A stretch of DNA of 32,209 nucleotides, taken from assembly GCA_050180745.1 (NCBI GenBank), contig JBFXDW010000005.1:1-32209 (forward strand). Reading direction: 5' to 3'. This stretch comes from JBFXDW01 sp050180745. Its GTDB lineage: Bacteria > Pseudomonadota > Alphaproteobacteria > UBA9219. Positions 8,130-15,637 of the stretch are shown in pieces. The position numbers and the translations under genes were made by a program. The notes under the pieces were generated by a model, which was not told the origin of the DNA, did no database searches, and saw only the letters and a list, made by a program, of their open reading frames with translations. Positions within the stretch are counted from its first letter, which is position 1. Each line of letters starts with the position of its first letter.

Positions 8130-8705
8130 ATGAGTAATAATACAAAGAAGATCCTGTTTGCGGAAGATAATCCTTGTATGCGAACACTATGGTGGAACGG
8201 GCTTCAAACTTCTGGGTTTGAGCCCGTACATGCTGATAAGCAACAGATGCAGTTTGATCTCTCCCAACTGACTATTCTCAAGCATCCTCAAACGAACGTA
8301 GAGTGCCACATGCTTGCCAATGGCTCTTTGCTGCAAACCACCATAGATAGACACTCTTACGTTTTGTGCTTCATGGATCATCAACTTTTGGATATTCCAA
8401 AAATGGACTGTTTTCCATCAGATGAAGCTATTTTTAATTTGGCACAGAAAAAGCCAGCGCCTCATATTGTTCTTATTGGTTTGTATCCAGAACAGCAAAT
8501 GGAGGAGATGGACACTCTATTCAACCTTCATAGCATAGAATTAACAGCATCTCATTTACAAGAAACTGGTACGCTATCGCAATCTGACAAAACTTTTCAT
8601 AATAACTTTAGCAGAATTTCTACCGTATTGATGGGCGCATATGACTCTGCCAATCCCCCCAGCACACGCATACAGACGCACACAGCACAAAAGACTTTCG
8701 GGTAA
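8130..8705 (+). CDS. Degenerate response-regulator receiver-like protein
   Basis: The N-terminus reads like a CheY-type receiver: KKILFAEDNPCMRTLWWNGL with the acidic pair Glu12-Asp13, a candidate phosphoacceptor Asp83 in VLCFMDHQLLD, and a fourth strand PHIVLIGLYPEQQ. The conserved Thr/Ser after that strand is replaced (Gly117) and no Lys is seen where KPF is expected (ELTASHLQE). An extra 25-30 residues lie between helix 1 and strand 3. It would therefore be a pseudo-receiver that may not use normal phosphorylation. The C-terminal 40 residues are Ser/Thr-rich with no output domain. AAGGA at about 8119-8123 supports the ATG at 8130. No kinase is adjacent. The fold assignment is by motif only. 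Confidence 0.65.
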   Translation: MSNNTKKILFAEDNPCMRTLWWNGLQTSGFEPVHADKQQMQFDLSQLTILKHPQTNVECHMLANGSLLQTTIDRHSYVLCFMDHQLLDIPKMDCFPSDEAIFNLAQKKPAPHIVLIGLYPEQQMEEMDTLFNLHSIELTASHLQETGTLSQSDKTFHNNFSRISTVLMGAYDSANPPSTRIQTHTAQKTFG

Positions 8706-8738
8706 GCAGTCTCTTTACTTTTAATATGATCTGTTTAT

Positions 8739-8761
8739 CCTCTCTTTTTATGTAAGAGAGG
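8739..8761 (+). promoter_or_regulatory. Hairpin covering the cydA ribosome binding site
   Basis: CCTCTCTT (8739-8746) pairs perfectly with AAGAGAGG (8754-8761) around a 7-nt loop. The 3' arm is most of the Shine-Dalgarno (GAGAGGAG, 8756-8763) of cydA, whose ATG is at 8770. The structure could restrain cydA translation until opened. Confidence 0.5.
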
Positions 8762-8769
8762 AGCCTCCC

Positions 8770-10086
8770 ATGTTGGATCTTGATCCCGTTTTGCTAGCGC
8801 GGATGCAGTTTGCCGCTACAATTTCTTTCCATATTCTCTTTCCTTCTACGACAATCGCGCTAGCGTGGGTGCTTTTCTTCTTCAAACGTAAATTTCGAAA
8901 AACAAACGACTCTGTCTGGATGGATATGTATTTCTTTTGGACGAAGATTTTTGCGCTTTGTTTTGCACTGGGAGTCGTCAGCGGCATCGTGATGTCTTTT
9001 CAGTTCGGCACAAACTGGCCAGGCTTTATGAATAAAGTCGGCAATATCGCAGGACCGTTACTCGGCTATGAGGTCATGACCGCCTTCTTTATGGAAGCCA
9101 CCTTCTTAGGCATCATGCTCTATGGTTTCAAACGCGTTTCGCCTTTCGTACATGATCTTTCTACATTTCTTGTGGCAGCGGGGACGACAATTTCCTCCTA
9201 TTGGATTTTGGCGCTCAATAGCTGGATGCAGACTCCAGTCGGCTTTGAAATGCGGGATGGCGTGGCTCATGCTACGGACTGGATTGCCATTTTGCTCTCT
9301 CCCTCTATGCCCTACCGGATTATTCATGTGCTGCTGGGCTCGGGCCTGACAGCGGCTTTTCTGATCGCAGGCATATCGGCTTATCGCTGGCTGCGGAATG
9401 ACCGCAGCCGCGCTGTGATGATGGCGCTAAAAACAGGAGTCTATCTCGCAGCTGTTCTTATTCCTATTCAAATTATTGCAGGCGATCTGCATGGTGTGAA
9501 CACACTCCAGCACCAGCCACAAAAAGTCGCCGCCATGGAGGGCCTTTGGGAAACAAAAGAAGGCATTCCTCTGGTGCTGTTCGCGTGGCCAGATGAGAAA
9601 GAACGGAGAAATAAATTTGCAATAGAAGTACCCAAACTCTCCAGTTTTATCCTCACTCACGATTTTAACGGCAAGGTGAGGGGACTTAACGAATTTGAGG
9701 GAAAGCATCCTCCGGTCGCGCCTGTCTTTTGGGCATTTCGGATCATGGTTGGTATCGGTGGCTTAATGTTAGCTGTATCATGGGGTGCCACCTTTTTCCT
9801 GTACCGCAAAAAAGAACTACCCTCGCTTATTGCCAAGACTCTTGTCGCCATGAGCTTTGCAGGCTGGATAGGGACTCTTGTGGGCTGGATGGTTACGGAA
9901 ATAGGCCGTCAACCATGGCTCGTGCAGGATTTGCTGCTCACCAAAGATGCCACATCCGGTGTCGCACCGCATATGATTGGCTTTACGTTGGCGGGCTATC
10001 TGGCACTATACGTTGTTCTATTGACTGCTTTTATCTCGACGCTTTTTTATATGGCTCGTAACGCCAACAAAAAGGAGGCCGCATAA
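8770..10086 (+). CDS. cydA: Cytochrome bd-type quinol oxidase subunit I, short Q-loop
   Basis: Subunit I carries haems b558, b595 and d and oxidises quinol while reducing O2. The 438-residue protein retains haem ligands His21 and His186 (PYRIIH) and Met326 (FRIMVG), acidic Glu101 and Glu109 in GYEVMTAFFMEATF, the quinol-site Lys252/Glu257 pair in QKVAAMEG, and GRQPW at 379-383. About nine membrane helices are visible. It is shorter than E. coli CydA (522) because the Q-loop C-terminal insert is missing, which places it in the short-loop family that includes cyanide-insensitive CioA. A TAATG overlap couples it to cydB. No cydX or cydDC is seen nearby. The leader hairpin at 8739-8761 overlaps its ribosome binding site. 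Confidence 0.96.
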   Translation: MLDLDPVLLARMQFAATISFHILFPSTTIALAWVLFFFKRKFRKTNDSVWMDMYFFWTKIFALCFALGVVSGIVMSFQFGTNWPGFMNKVGNIAGPLLGYEVMTAFFMEATFLGIMLYGFKRVSPFVHDLSTFLVAAGTTISSYWILALNSWMQTPVGFEMRDGVAHATDWIAILLSPSMPYRIIHVLLGSGLTAAFLIAGISAYRWLRNDRSRAVMMALKTGVYLAAVLIPIQIIAGDLHGVNTLQHQPQKVAAMEGLWETKEGIPLVLFAWPDEKERRNKFAIEVPKLSSFILTHDFNGKVRGLNEFEGKHPPVAPVFWAFRIMVGIGGLMLAVSWGATFFLYRKKELPSLIAKTLVAMSFAGWIGTLVGWMVTEIGRQPWLVQDLLLTKDATSGVAPHMIGFTLAGYLALYVVLLTAFISTLFYMARNANKKEAA

Positions 10087-11093
10087 TGGAACTATTTGAC
10101 AATGGCACATGGCTGCCTTTGGCGTTTGCCGCATTAATGTTATTGGCAACTTATGTTTATGCTGTTCTTGATGGTTATGATATCGGTGTTGGAATTCTGA
10201 TGAATAATGCTGACGAGCATCAACGTGATCTCATGATTTCTTCAATCGGGCCTTTTTGGGATGCAAATGAAACATGGCTGGTTCTGGCCGTAGGATTATT
10301 GCTTATTGCATTTCCCTATGCGCACGGCATCGTTTTGACAAATCTTTATCTGCCTGTTGCATTTATGCTTTTTGGATTGATTATCCGAGGCGTTTCTTTT
10401 GACTTTCGCGCCAAGGCTAAAAGCGAGCATAAACAAACATGGGACAATGCATTTATTTTTGGCTCGACTTTAATGGCCTTCTCACAAGGCTATATGCTGG
10501 GCAAATATTTGCTCGGCTTTATGGAAGGCGCAGCAGCCATGGCATTCTGTGCTACCGTAGGGCTGGCTGCCATAACCTCTTACGTACTCATGGGAGCAAG
10601 CTGGCTCATGATGAAGAGTTCAGGAGCCTTGCAAAAACGAGCCATAAAATGGGCCATTATGTCTCTTTATGGAACGGCTTTTGGTATCTCGTTAATCTCT
10701 ATCACTTTACCTTTGATGAGCGAGCGCGTTTTCGACCGCTGGTTTGCCGGAGACAATTTCTTGTATCTCATGCCAATCCCACTTTTCAGCGTTCTGCTGG
10801 TGGGCTATTTGCGTTTTTTGCTCTATAGCAGAACCGAAGATATTTGCCGCCGCAAATGCTGGATACCCTTTGCATGTACGGCAGCCCTGTTTTTACTGAG
10901 TTTTATAGGTATAGGTTATAGCTTTTATCCCTATATCGTACCAGAACAACTCACGATTGTAGAAGCAGCCGCCGCACCGGAGTCGCTGATGTTTATTTTA
11001 ATTGGAGCACTGATTGTTTTGCCGTTCCTGATAGGCTATACCATCTTCTCTTACCGTGTGTTTCACGGTAAGACGGTGGAGACTCTGTATTAA
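10086..11093 (+). CDS. cydB: Cytochrome bd-type quinol oxidase subunit II
   Basis: Subunit II stabilises the oxidase complex in the inner membrane. The 335-residue protein has about eight hydrophobic helices and the family signatures YAVLDGYDIGVGIL near 21-34, GPFWDANETWLVLAVG near 56-71 and RGVSFDFRAKAK near 102-113. Its ATG overlaps the cydA stop by one base, so the subunits are translationally coupled. The gene is followed after a few bases by a repeat copy (about 11098-11176), not by a small CydX-type subunit. The short Q-loop partner suggests a CioAB-like enzyme, suited to low O2 or to cyanide, NO or sulfide. Confidence 0.96.
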   Translation: MELFDNGTWLPLAFAALMLLATYVYAVLDGYDIGVGILMNNADEHQRDLMISSIGPFWDANETWLVLAVGLLLIAFPYAHGIVLTNLYLPVAFMLFGLIIRGVSFDFRAKAKSEHKQTWDNAFIFGSTLMAFSQGYMLGKYLLGFMEGAAAMAFCATVGLAAITSYVLMGASWLMMKSSGALQKRAIKWAIMSLYGTAFGISLISITLPLMSERVFDRWFAGDNFLYLMPIPLFSVLLVGYLRFLLYSRTEDICRRKCWIPFACTAALFLLSFIGIGYSFYPYIVPEQLTIVEAAAAPESLMFILIGALIVLPFLIGYTIFSYRVFHGKTVETLY

Positions 11094-11097
11094 AAAA

Positions 11098-11176
11098 ACA
11101 TCGTCATTCCCGCGACTTGTCGCGCCGACTTGTCTTGCCGAAGCTGCGCAGCAGCGTAGGGGGAAAGAATGACAGA
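11098..11176. repeat. Dispersed repeat copy 3, after cydB stop
   Basis: CATCGTCATTC at the left and GAATGACAG at the right form the ends of a hairpin with a GC-rich interior. It shares CGCGACTTGTCGCGCCGA (11111-11128) and the CGTAGGGGGAA stretch with copy 1 (165-182 and 145-156, opposite strand). It may also act as the cydAB transcript end. Confidence 0.7.
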
Positions 11177-11271
11177 GTTTTTTAGATGTTTCTTTTTTCC
11201 TTGGATTGTTTCATACGAAACTTAGCCGTAGTTCTATCTTTTTTCTTTGAAAGGATTTTTGGTATATTGTT

Positions 11272-12615
11272 ATGACTCTCGATACAAGCAAACAAAATCT
11301 TTTAGACGATCTTATTCTCAAAGCAAAAAAAAAGGGCGCGGATGCAGCCGATGCTGTCTTTATCCATGGCGACTCTTTGTCTGTTTCATGGCATGGCGGC
11401 AAAATAGAAACCCTTGAACGTGCCGAAGGCATGGATTTGGGCTTACGAGTCCTCATTGGCAAGCGTCAGGCCTGTTGCTCCACAAGTGACCTTAATTCAT
11501 CAGCATTAGATGAAATCGTCGAACGAGCCGTATCCATGGCTCGAGTCGCGCCAGAAGATCCTTATTGTGGATTAGCGGAAGAAAAAGACCTTGCCAAACA
11601 TTTACAGAACCTTGACCTTACGGATTCTTTTGAGCCAAAAGCTGAAGAGCTTGTAGATCAAGCCAAAATCATGGAAAGCGCGTTACTGTCTGTGGCAGGC
11701 GTCACGAACTCCGACAGCACGCATGTCGGGAGCTCAAAAAACCACGTTTATCTTGCTGCCTCCAACGGTTTTGCTGGCGGCTATAGCCGCACCAGCCATT
11801 GGCTTAGCGCCTCGGCTGTAGCAGGTGAGGGCACCTCAATGGTGACAGATAATGACTGGCACAATAAAACGCATCGAGTTGACTTACCAACGCCGGAAGA
11901 AGTTGGCCGCCGCGCAGGTGAAAAGACTGTGAAAAATTTAGGCGCGCGCAAAATGCCAACAGGAAAAGTGCCCGTCGTTTTTGATCCTGATGAGGCAGGG
12001 AGCCTTTTAGGTTGCTTGGCCGGAGCTATTAATGGCAGCGAAATTGCGCGAGGCACAAGTTTTCTTAAGAACGCCATGAACCAAAAGATTTTTGGCGATA
12101 AAATCCGGATTATCGACGACCCATCGCGCCCACGAGGCTTACGTTCACGCTTGTTCGACGCAGAAGGCTTAAGTGTAGAACGCCGTGCAATCGTTGAAAA
12201 TGGCGTGCTCCAGAGCTGGATTCTGGATTTACGAACCGCACGACAACTTGGATTAAAAAGCACAGGACACGCGGTCCGAGGCTCTTCCAGCGTACCCTCA
12301 CCGTCGGTGTCGAATTTCTATATGGAAACTGGAGAATGCTCGCCGCAAGAGCTCATCAAAGACATCAAGAACGGCTTTTATGTCACGCAAACTATGGGGA
12401 TGGGAATTAATGACACAACGGGCGATTATAGCCTCTCGGCACGAGGATTCTGGATTGAGGACGGAAAGATCACCTTTCCCGTCCACGAGATGACGATCGC
12501 CAGCAATTTGAAGGAGATGTTCCTAAATTTGACTCCGGCCAATGATCTTATTTTCCGCTATGGGATCGACGCGCCGACACTTCGTATCGAGGGGATGACC
12601 GTGGCGGGGATGTGA
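11272..12615 (+). CDS. pmbA: Metalloprotease-related protein PmbA/TldE
   Basis: TldE (PmbA) forms the TldD/TldE heterodimeric protease that degrades unfolded peptides and matures modified peptides such as microcin B17. TldE itself lacks the zinc site. The 447-residue protein is full length and family-typical: an N-terminal helical domain (GADAADAVFIHGDSLSVSWHGGKIETLERAE near 22-52), GLRVLIGKRQA, the middle KVPVVFDPDEAGSLL near 231-246, and the C-terminal beta part (MGMGINDTTGDYSLSARGFWIEDGKI, then PTLRIEGMTVAG). AAGGA supports the ATG at 11272. No tldD is in the window. A BrnA antitoxin fragment begins about 30 nt after its stop. Confidence 0.95.
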   Translation: MTLDTSKQNLLDDLILKAKKKGADAADAVFIHGDSLSVSWHGGKIETLERAEGMDLGLRVLIGKRQACCSTSDLNSSALDEIVERAVSMARVAPEDPYCGLAEEKDLAKHLQNLDLTDSFEPKAEELVDQAKIMESALLSVAGVTNSDSTHVGSSKNHVYLAASNGFAGGYSRTSHWLSASAVAGEGTSMVTDNDWHNKTHRVDLPTPEEVGRRAGEKTVKNLGARKMPTGKVPVVFDPDEAGSLLGCLAGAINGSEIARGTSFLKNAMNQKIFGDKIRIIDDPSRPRGLRSRLFDAEGLSVERRAIVENGVLQSWILDLRTARQLGLKSTGHAVRGSSSVPSPSVSNFYMETGECSPQELIKDIKNGFYVTQTMGMGINDTTGDYSLSARGFWIEDGKITFPVHEMTIASNLKEMFLNLTPANDLIFRYGIDAPTLRIEGMTVAGM

Positions 12616-12644
12616 CTACCTCAATGGTGATATAGAGAACTTAA

Positions 12645-12803
12645 GCCTATAGCCGCAAACGGGCCAAGAAAGGAGAGACGATAAAGAAGGCTGTTTCTAT
12701 TCGCCTCTCTCCGGAGATTATAGATTACTTCAAATCCAAAGGCCCCAACTGGCAGACCCGTGTTAACGATGTTCTGGATGCTGTCATGCGCGCGAATAGG
12801 TAA
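12645..12803 (+). pseudogene. BrnA-type (DUF4415) antitoxin remnant
   Basis: The open frame translates as a basic linker (RKRAKKGETI) followed by KKAVSIRLSPEIIDYFKSKG and PNWQTRVNDVLDAVMRANR. This is the C-terminal ribbon-helix-helix half of BrnA, the antitoxin of BrnT toxins. There is no ATG, GTG or TTG in frame: the codon where a short form would start is ATA at 12681, preceded by a good AGGAG. A stop lies in frame at 12642. The N-terminal half and the brnT toxin are missing; pmbA lies immediately upstream. I read it as a decayed toxin-antitoxin locus. A rare AUA start for a free-standing antitoxin is the less likely alternative. Confidence 0.75.
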
Positions 12804-12941
12804 TTGACGAAAGTAATAACCCGTGTTGAAGAGAGTATATTCTTGTGTTAGCGTCCTCAACATTGTTGATAACTTTAACACGGAAGGATTCCAGAGATAT
12901 CACGTCAAAAGCAAACTCAAGAAATACCTCATAGAGACGAG

Positions 12942-13415
12942 ATGGTTTTTCAACTATCACAAGTTATTGATAGAGGAGCGAGCGCTGATGAAATTTCCGA
13001 ATGCCTATTTTTGTTCATAAATCATCCAGACAGTCATCCAAACACTCATGAAACGATGGAGGTTGCAGGATTCACCACTTTTATTATATCTCAACGACAC
13101 GGAATCTTAGCTGCACTTGAAACAGCAAAAAAAATGTTTGACAAAGCACCCTTATTCATTGGACTACGGTGGATAACGGCTTTAGCTCAACGAAGCTTTA
13201 TTGAATACAATTTTTCTTCTTTACCCACTGAAAGGGTAGAGGAATCCCTTGACGCAATATATAAAGCAACAGATAAAAACCTGCTTTTTGAGCCAAGATG
13301 TCCTACATGTGTAACATTCGAAGAGAACATACCGAAAAAAACAAAGCCTATTCCCATAAGAGAAGGAAAAGAACGTATGACGCCTCATGCCTTTGTTAAG
13401 CGGTTTGATCCCTGA
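12942..13415 (+). CDS. Unrecognised 157-residue protein
   Basis: No family is recognised. The ORF is intact and soluble-looking: no signal peptide, with helical stretches such as AALETAKKMFDKAPLFIGLRWITALAQR near 57-84 and a CPTC pair near 125-128. Start choice is uncertain; GAGACGAG just before 12942 is a weak ribosome binding site. The base composition is AT-richer than in the flanking pmbA and envZ genes and it lies next to a decayed antitoxin, so it may be part of an acquired island. The 12804-12941 leader holds no clear promoter, only a CCGTGTT/AACACGG pair spaced by about 50 nt. The gene ends convergently 21 bases before the envZ stop, next to a TCTGTCC TCTGTCA heptamer pair. Confidence 0.55.
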   Translation: MVFQLSQVIDRGASADEISECLFLFINHPDSHPNTHETMEVAGFTTFIISQRHGILAALETAKKMFDKAPLFIGLRWITALAQRSFIEYNFSSLPTERVEESLDAIYKATDKNLLFEPRCPTCVTFEENIPKKTKPIPIREGKERMTPHAFVKRFDP

Positions 13416-13436
13416 TCTCCCTTTTTCTGTCCTCTG

Positions 13437-14786
13437 TCACACCGGTCCCCATAAGTGCGCGCGCAGACCGCCAAGAGGGCTCTTACTCAAACGAATGTCG
13501 CCGCCATGTTTGCGCGCGATATCACGGGCTATACTAAGACCAAGCCCGACTCCGCCCGTGTTCACATTGCGCGATTCATCAAGCCGCAGGAAAGGCTTAA
13601 AAACGTCGCCATAGCGATCTTCTGGAATCCCTGGCCCATCATCATCTATAAAAATATCAGCAATGTTATCTCGTAACGCCAAGGTCACCGTCACATTTTT
13701 TCCATAGCGCATAGCATTATTAATCAAATTCGTAACACAACGCTGCATAGCATGAAGCCTCCATGTAGCTTTACCATCAACATCAATCACAGCTCTCACA
13801 TTTGGATTTTCTTTTTGAGCAGCAATAACAAGCTGCTCTAAAAATTTCTTCAAAGAAATCTCCTGTGGCGCTTCGGCCTCATCACCACGCGCAAAAGCAA
13901 GATAGCCTTCAAGCATGGCTTCCATGTCTTCGATATCCTCTTTAAAGCCTCGTGCCTCTGCCGTATCCGGCATCATGGCAAGCTGCAACTTCATGCGCGT
14001 CAACGGAGTCCGCAGATCATGAGAAACGCCAGCTAGCATAGCGGTGCGCTGAGTCATAGCTCGTCGCAAACGGTCTCTCATCAACATCAAGGCTGCAGAA
14101 GCTTGGCGAACCTCTTTGGCACCTTCTTGCTTGAACCACGGGACATCCTGCCCCTTGCCGATCGCTTCCGCCGCAGCCGCTAAGCGCCGCACAGGACGAA
14201 CCTGATTGCGCATAAACAGAAGTGCGATAACGGACAATAAAATCGAACTTCCGATCATCCAACCGATGAAAACCTCTGCCGTAGGCAGATAAATGCGGCG
14301 CTCTGGAACAACATAGCGGTAGAGGCCACTCGACGTTAGAACATAGATCGCATAATAACCATTCGCATAACCCATATCTACACGCGTCGGATAGGGCACA
14401 CGCTCCCTTAAGGCATGCACGAACATATCTTCAAGCGGCGTGATAAAATGACGAGGCAGGGTAGGAAGAACCTGATACGGCATTATTTTCAGTTTGAGAT
14501 CAAGGCGGCGAAACGCCAGATCATAAATCTGCTCTTCTTGCGCGTTCGAGCTTTCAAGAAGTTCGGTAAATGTCGCGATATCTCCCGCCACAGCATGCGT
14601 CAGGCGATGCGTTGTTGTATGCCAGTGCCGATCAAAAAAGACAAATGTCGCTACGCCAAGAGCCAACAGCGTTGGCAACACAATAATCAAAATGGTCCGC
14701 CCAAAGAGCCCTCGTGGCGATATTCTCTTAAGCCGCCGAAAAGGTCTTTTCCAGAACCGCCGACGAAATGAAGTAAAAAAGCTCAT
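13437..14786 (-). CDS. envZ: EnvZ-like sensor histidine kinase
   Basis: It is an inner-membrane kinase that autophosphorylates and passes phosphate to the regulator encoded upstream. The 449-residue protein has TM1 (about 31-51), a periplasmic domain of about 120 residues, TM2 (about 171-192), a HAMP linker (about 193-245), a dimerisation domain with phospho-acceptor His256 in GVSHDLRTPLTRMKLQLAMM, and a catalytic domain with N-box NLINNAMRYG (353-362), DDDGPGIP (381-388) and GVGLGLSIARDIARKHGG (412-429). The SHDLRTPLTRMK form is typical of EnvZ. It overlaps the regulator gene by 4 nt (ATGA), so the pair is one operon. The signal sensed cannot be told; the EnvZ name rests on kinase-core similarity. 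Confidence 0.93.
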   Translation of the reverse strand: MSFFTSFRRRFWKRPFRRLKRISPRGLFGRTILIIVLPTLLALGVATFVFFDRHWHTTTHRLTHAVAGDIATFTELLESSNAQEEQIYDLAFRRLDLKLKIMPYQVLPTLPRHFITPLEDMFVHALRERVPYPTRVDMGYANGYYAIYVLTSSGLYRYVVPERRIYLPTAEVFIGWMIGSSILLSVIALLFMRNQVRPVRRLAAAAEAIGKGQDVPWFKQEGAKEVRQASAALMLMRDRLRRAMTQRTAMLAGVSHDLRTPLTRMKLQLAMMPDTAEARGFKEDIEDMEAMLEGYLAFARGDEAEAPQEISLKKFLEQLVIAAQKENPNVRAVIDVDGKATWRLHAMQRCVTNLINNAMRYGKNVTVTLALRDNIADIFIDDDGPGIPEDRYGDVFKPFLRLDESRNVNTGGVGLGLSIARDIARKHGGDIRLSKSPLGGLRAHLWGPV

Positions 14787-15502
14787 CCTTCCTCCGGCAT
14801 CAGGCGATAACCCTGCCCACGCACCGTAATAAGATACCGAGGATTGCGCGGGTCTTCCTCTATCTTGCGGCGCAGACGTGTTACCTGCACATCTATGGTA
14901 CGGTCATTAACTTCGTCTTTGCTTTGCTCGACCAAATACTCACGAGAAACAATCTCGCCAGGCTGAGCCGCGAGAACACGCATCAACCCATCTTCCATAT
15001 CCGTCAAACGCTGGACCTCATCGCCACTGATAAGCTCGCCACGTTCTACATTATAAAGCCAGCGCCCAAGTTTAAGCGGTGGGATCTCATCTTGCGTTTC
15101 TTTTCGAACGCGCCGTAAAATAGCATGAAGCCGCAAGAGAAGTTCACGAGGCTCAAAAGGCTTCGTTAAATAATCATCCGCGCCAGATTCAAGCCCTTCA
15201 ATGCGTTCGTTAACTTCACTTCTCGCCGTGAGCAGAAGGATGGGCATCCGCTGAAGAGGTCCGCTTTTTTGCCGTAAATCCCGAGCCAGCTCTATCCCCG
15301 TTTCACCCGGCATCATCACATCAAGAACAAGAATGTCATAAGAAAGAGCCGCCAGTTTTCCCCTTGCATCATTTGCATTCTCGGCAGTGCTGACGATAAA
15401 ATTTTGCTCACGCAAAAACAGTCCCAGCAGCTTACGCAGCCGATCGTCATCATCCACCACCAGAATATGGGGCTTCCGCGCAGGAGGAGTAATAGGACTC
15501 AT
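14783..15502 (-). CDS. ompR: OmpR-family response regulator
   Basis: It is the transcription factor partner of the downstream kinase. The 239-residue protein has an N-terminal receiver with the acidic pair Asp17-Asp18, phospho-acceptor Asp61 in LVLDVMMPG, Thr93 in LLLTARSE and Lys114 in YLTKPF, and a C-terminal winged helix (about 140-235) with SREYLVEQSKDEVNDRTIDVQVTRLRRKIEEDPRNPRYLITVRGQGYRL. All phosphorylation residues are intact. It is the first gene of the two-gene operon and is divergent from the Fic gene; the operator array at 15562-15629 lies in the shared intergenic region, so the Fic regulator could also affect this promoter. Confidence 0.95.
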   Translation of the reverse strand: MSPITPPARKPHILVVDDDDRLRKLLGLFLREQNFIVSTAENANDARGKLAALSYDILVLDVMMPGETGIELARDLRQKSGPLQRMPILLLTARSEVNERIEGLESGADDYLTKPFEPRELLLRLHAILRRVRKETQDEIPPLKLGRWLYNVERGELISGDEVQRLTDMEDGLMRVLAAQPGEIVSREYLVEQSKDEVNDRTIDVQVTRLRRKIEEDPRNPRYLITVRGQGYRLMPEEG

Positions 15503-15561
15503 GCCCTTATGGATAGCAAGTAACTGTTTGATTGGGAAGTTTTTCTAAGCGCCCGTTCACA

Positions 15562-15629
15562 ATCCTATCACTTTTTCTTGTTAATCCTATCATTTATGAT
15601 AGGATTGCATGGCAACTCACGATAGGAAT
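15562..15629. promoter_or_regulatory. Operator array in front of the wHTH-Fic gene
   Basis: A perfect 10-bp inverted repeat, AATCCTATCA (15583-15592) and TGATAGGATT (15597-15606), is separated by TTTA. Single half-sites flank it on each side: ATCCTATC (15562-15569) and GATAGGAAT (15621-15629, 8 nt before the ATG). A further copy, GATAGGATT, lies inside the gene at 15716-15724. This is the expected layout for autorepression by the N-terminal winged helix of the Fic protein. Confidence 0.75.
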
Positions 15630-15637
15630 AAGCACCC

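Noticed and set aside
11094..11271. Small cydX-type subunit after cydB
   Set aside because: Only repeat copy 3 and the pmbA leader are present; no short hydrophobic ORF with a ribosome binding site was found.
12621..12881. Minus-strand 86-residue ORF
   Set aside because: It is antisense to the BrnA fragment, whose translation matches a known family.
12823..13020. Plus-strand 65-residue ORF ahead of the 157-residue gene
   Set aside because: No ribosome binding site or recognisable motif; overlaps the better-supported ORF at 12942.
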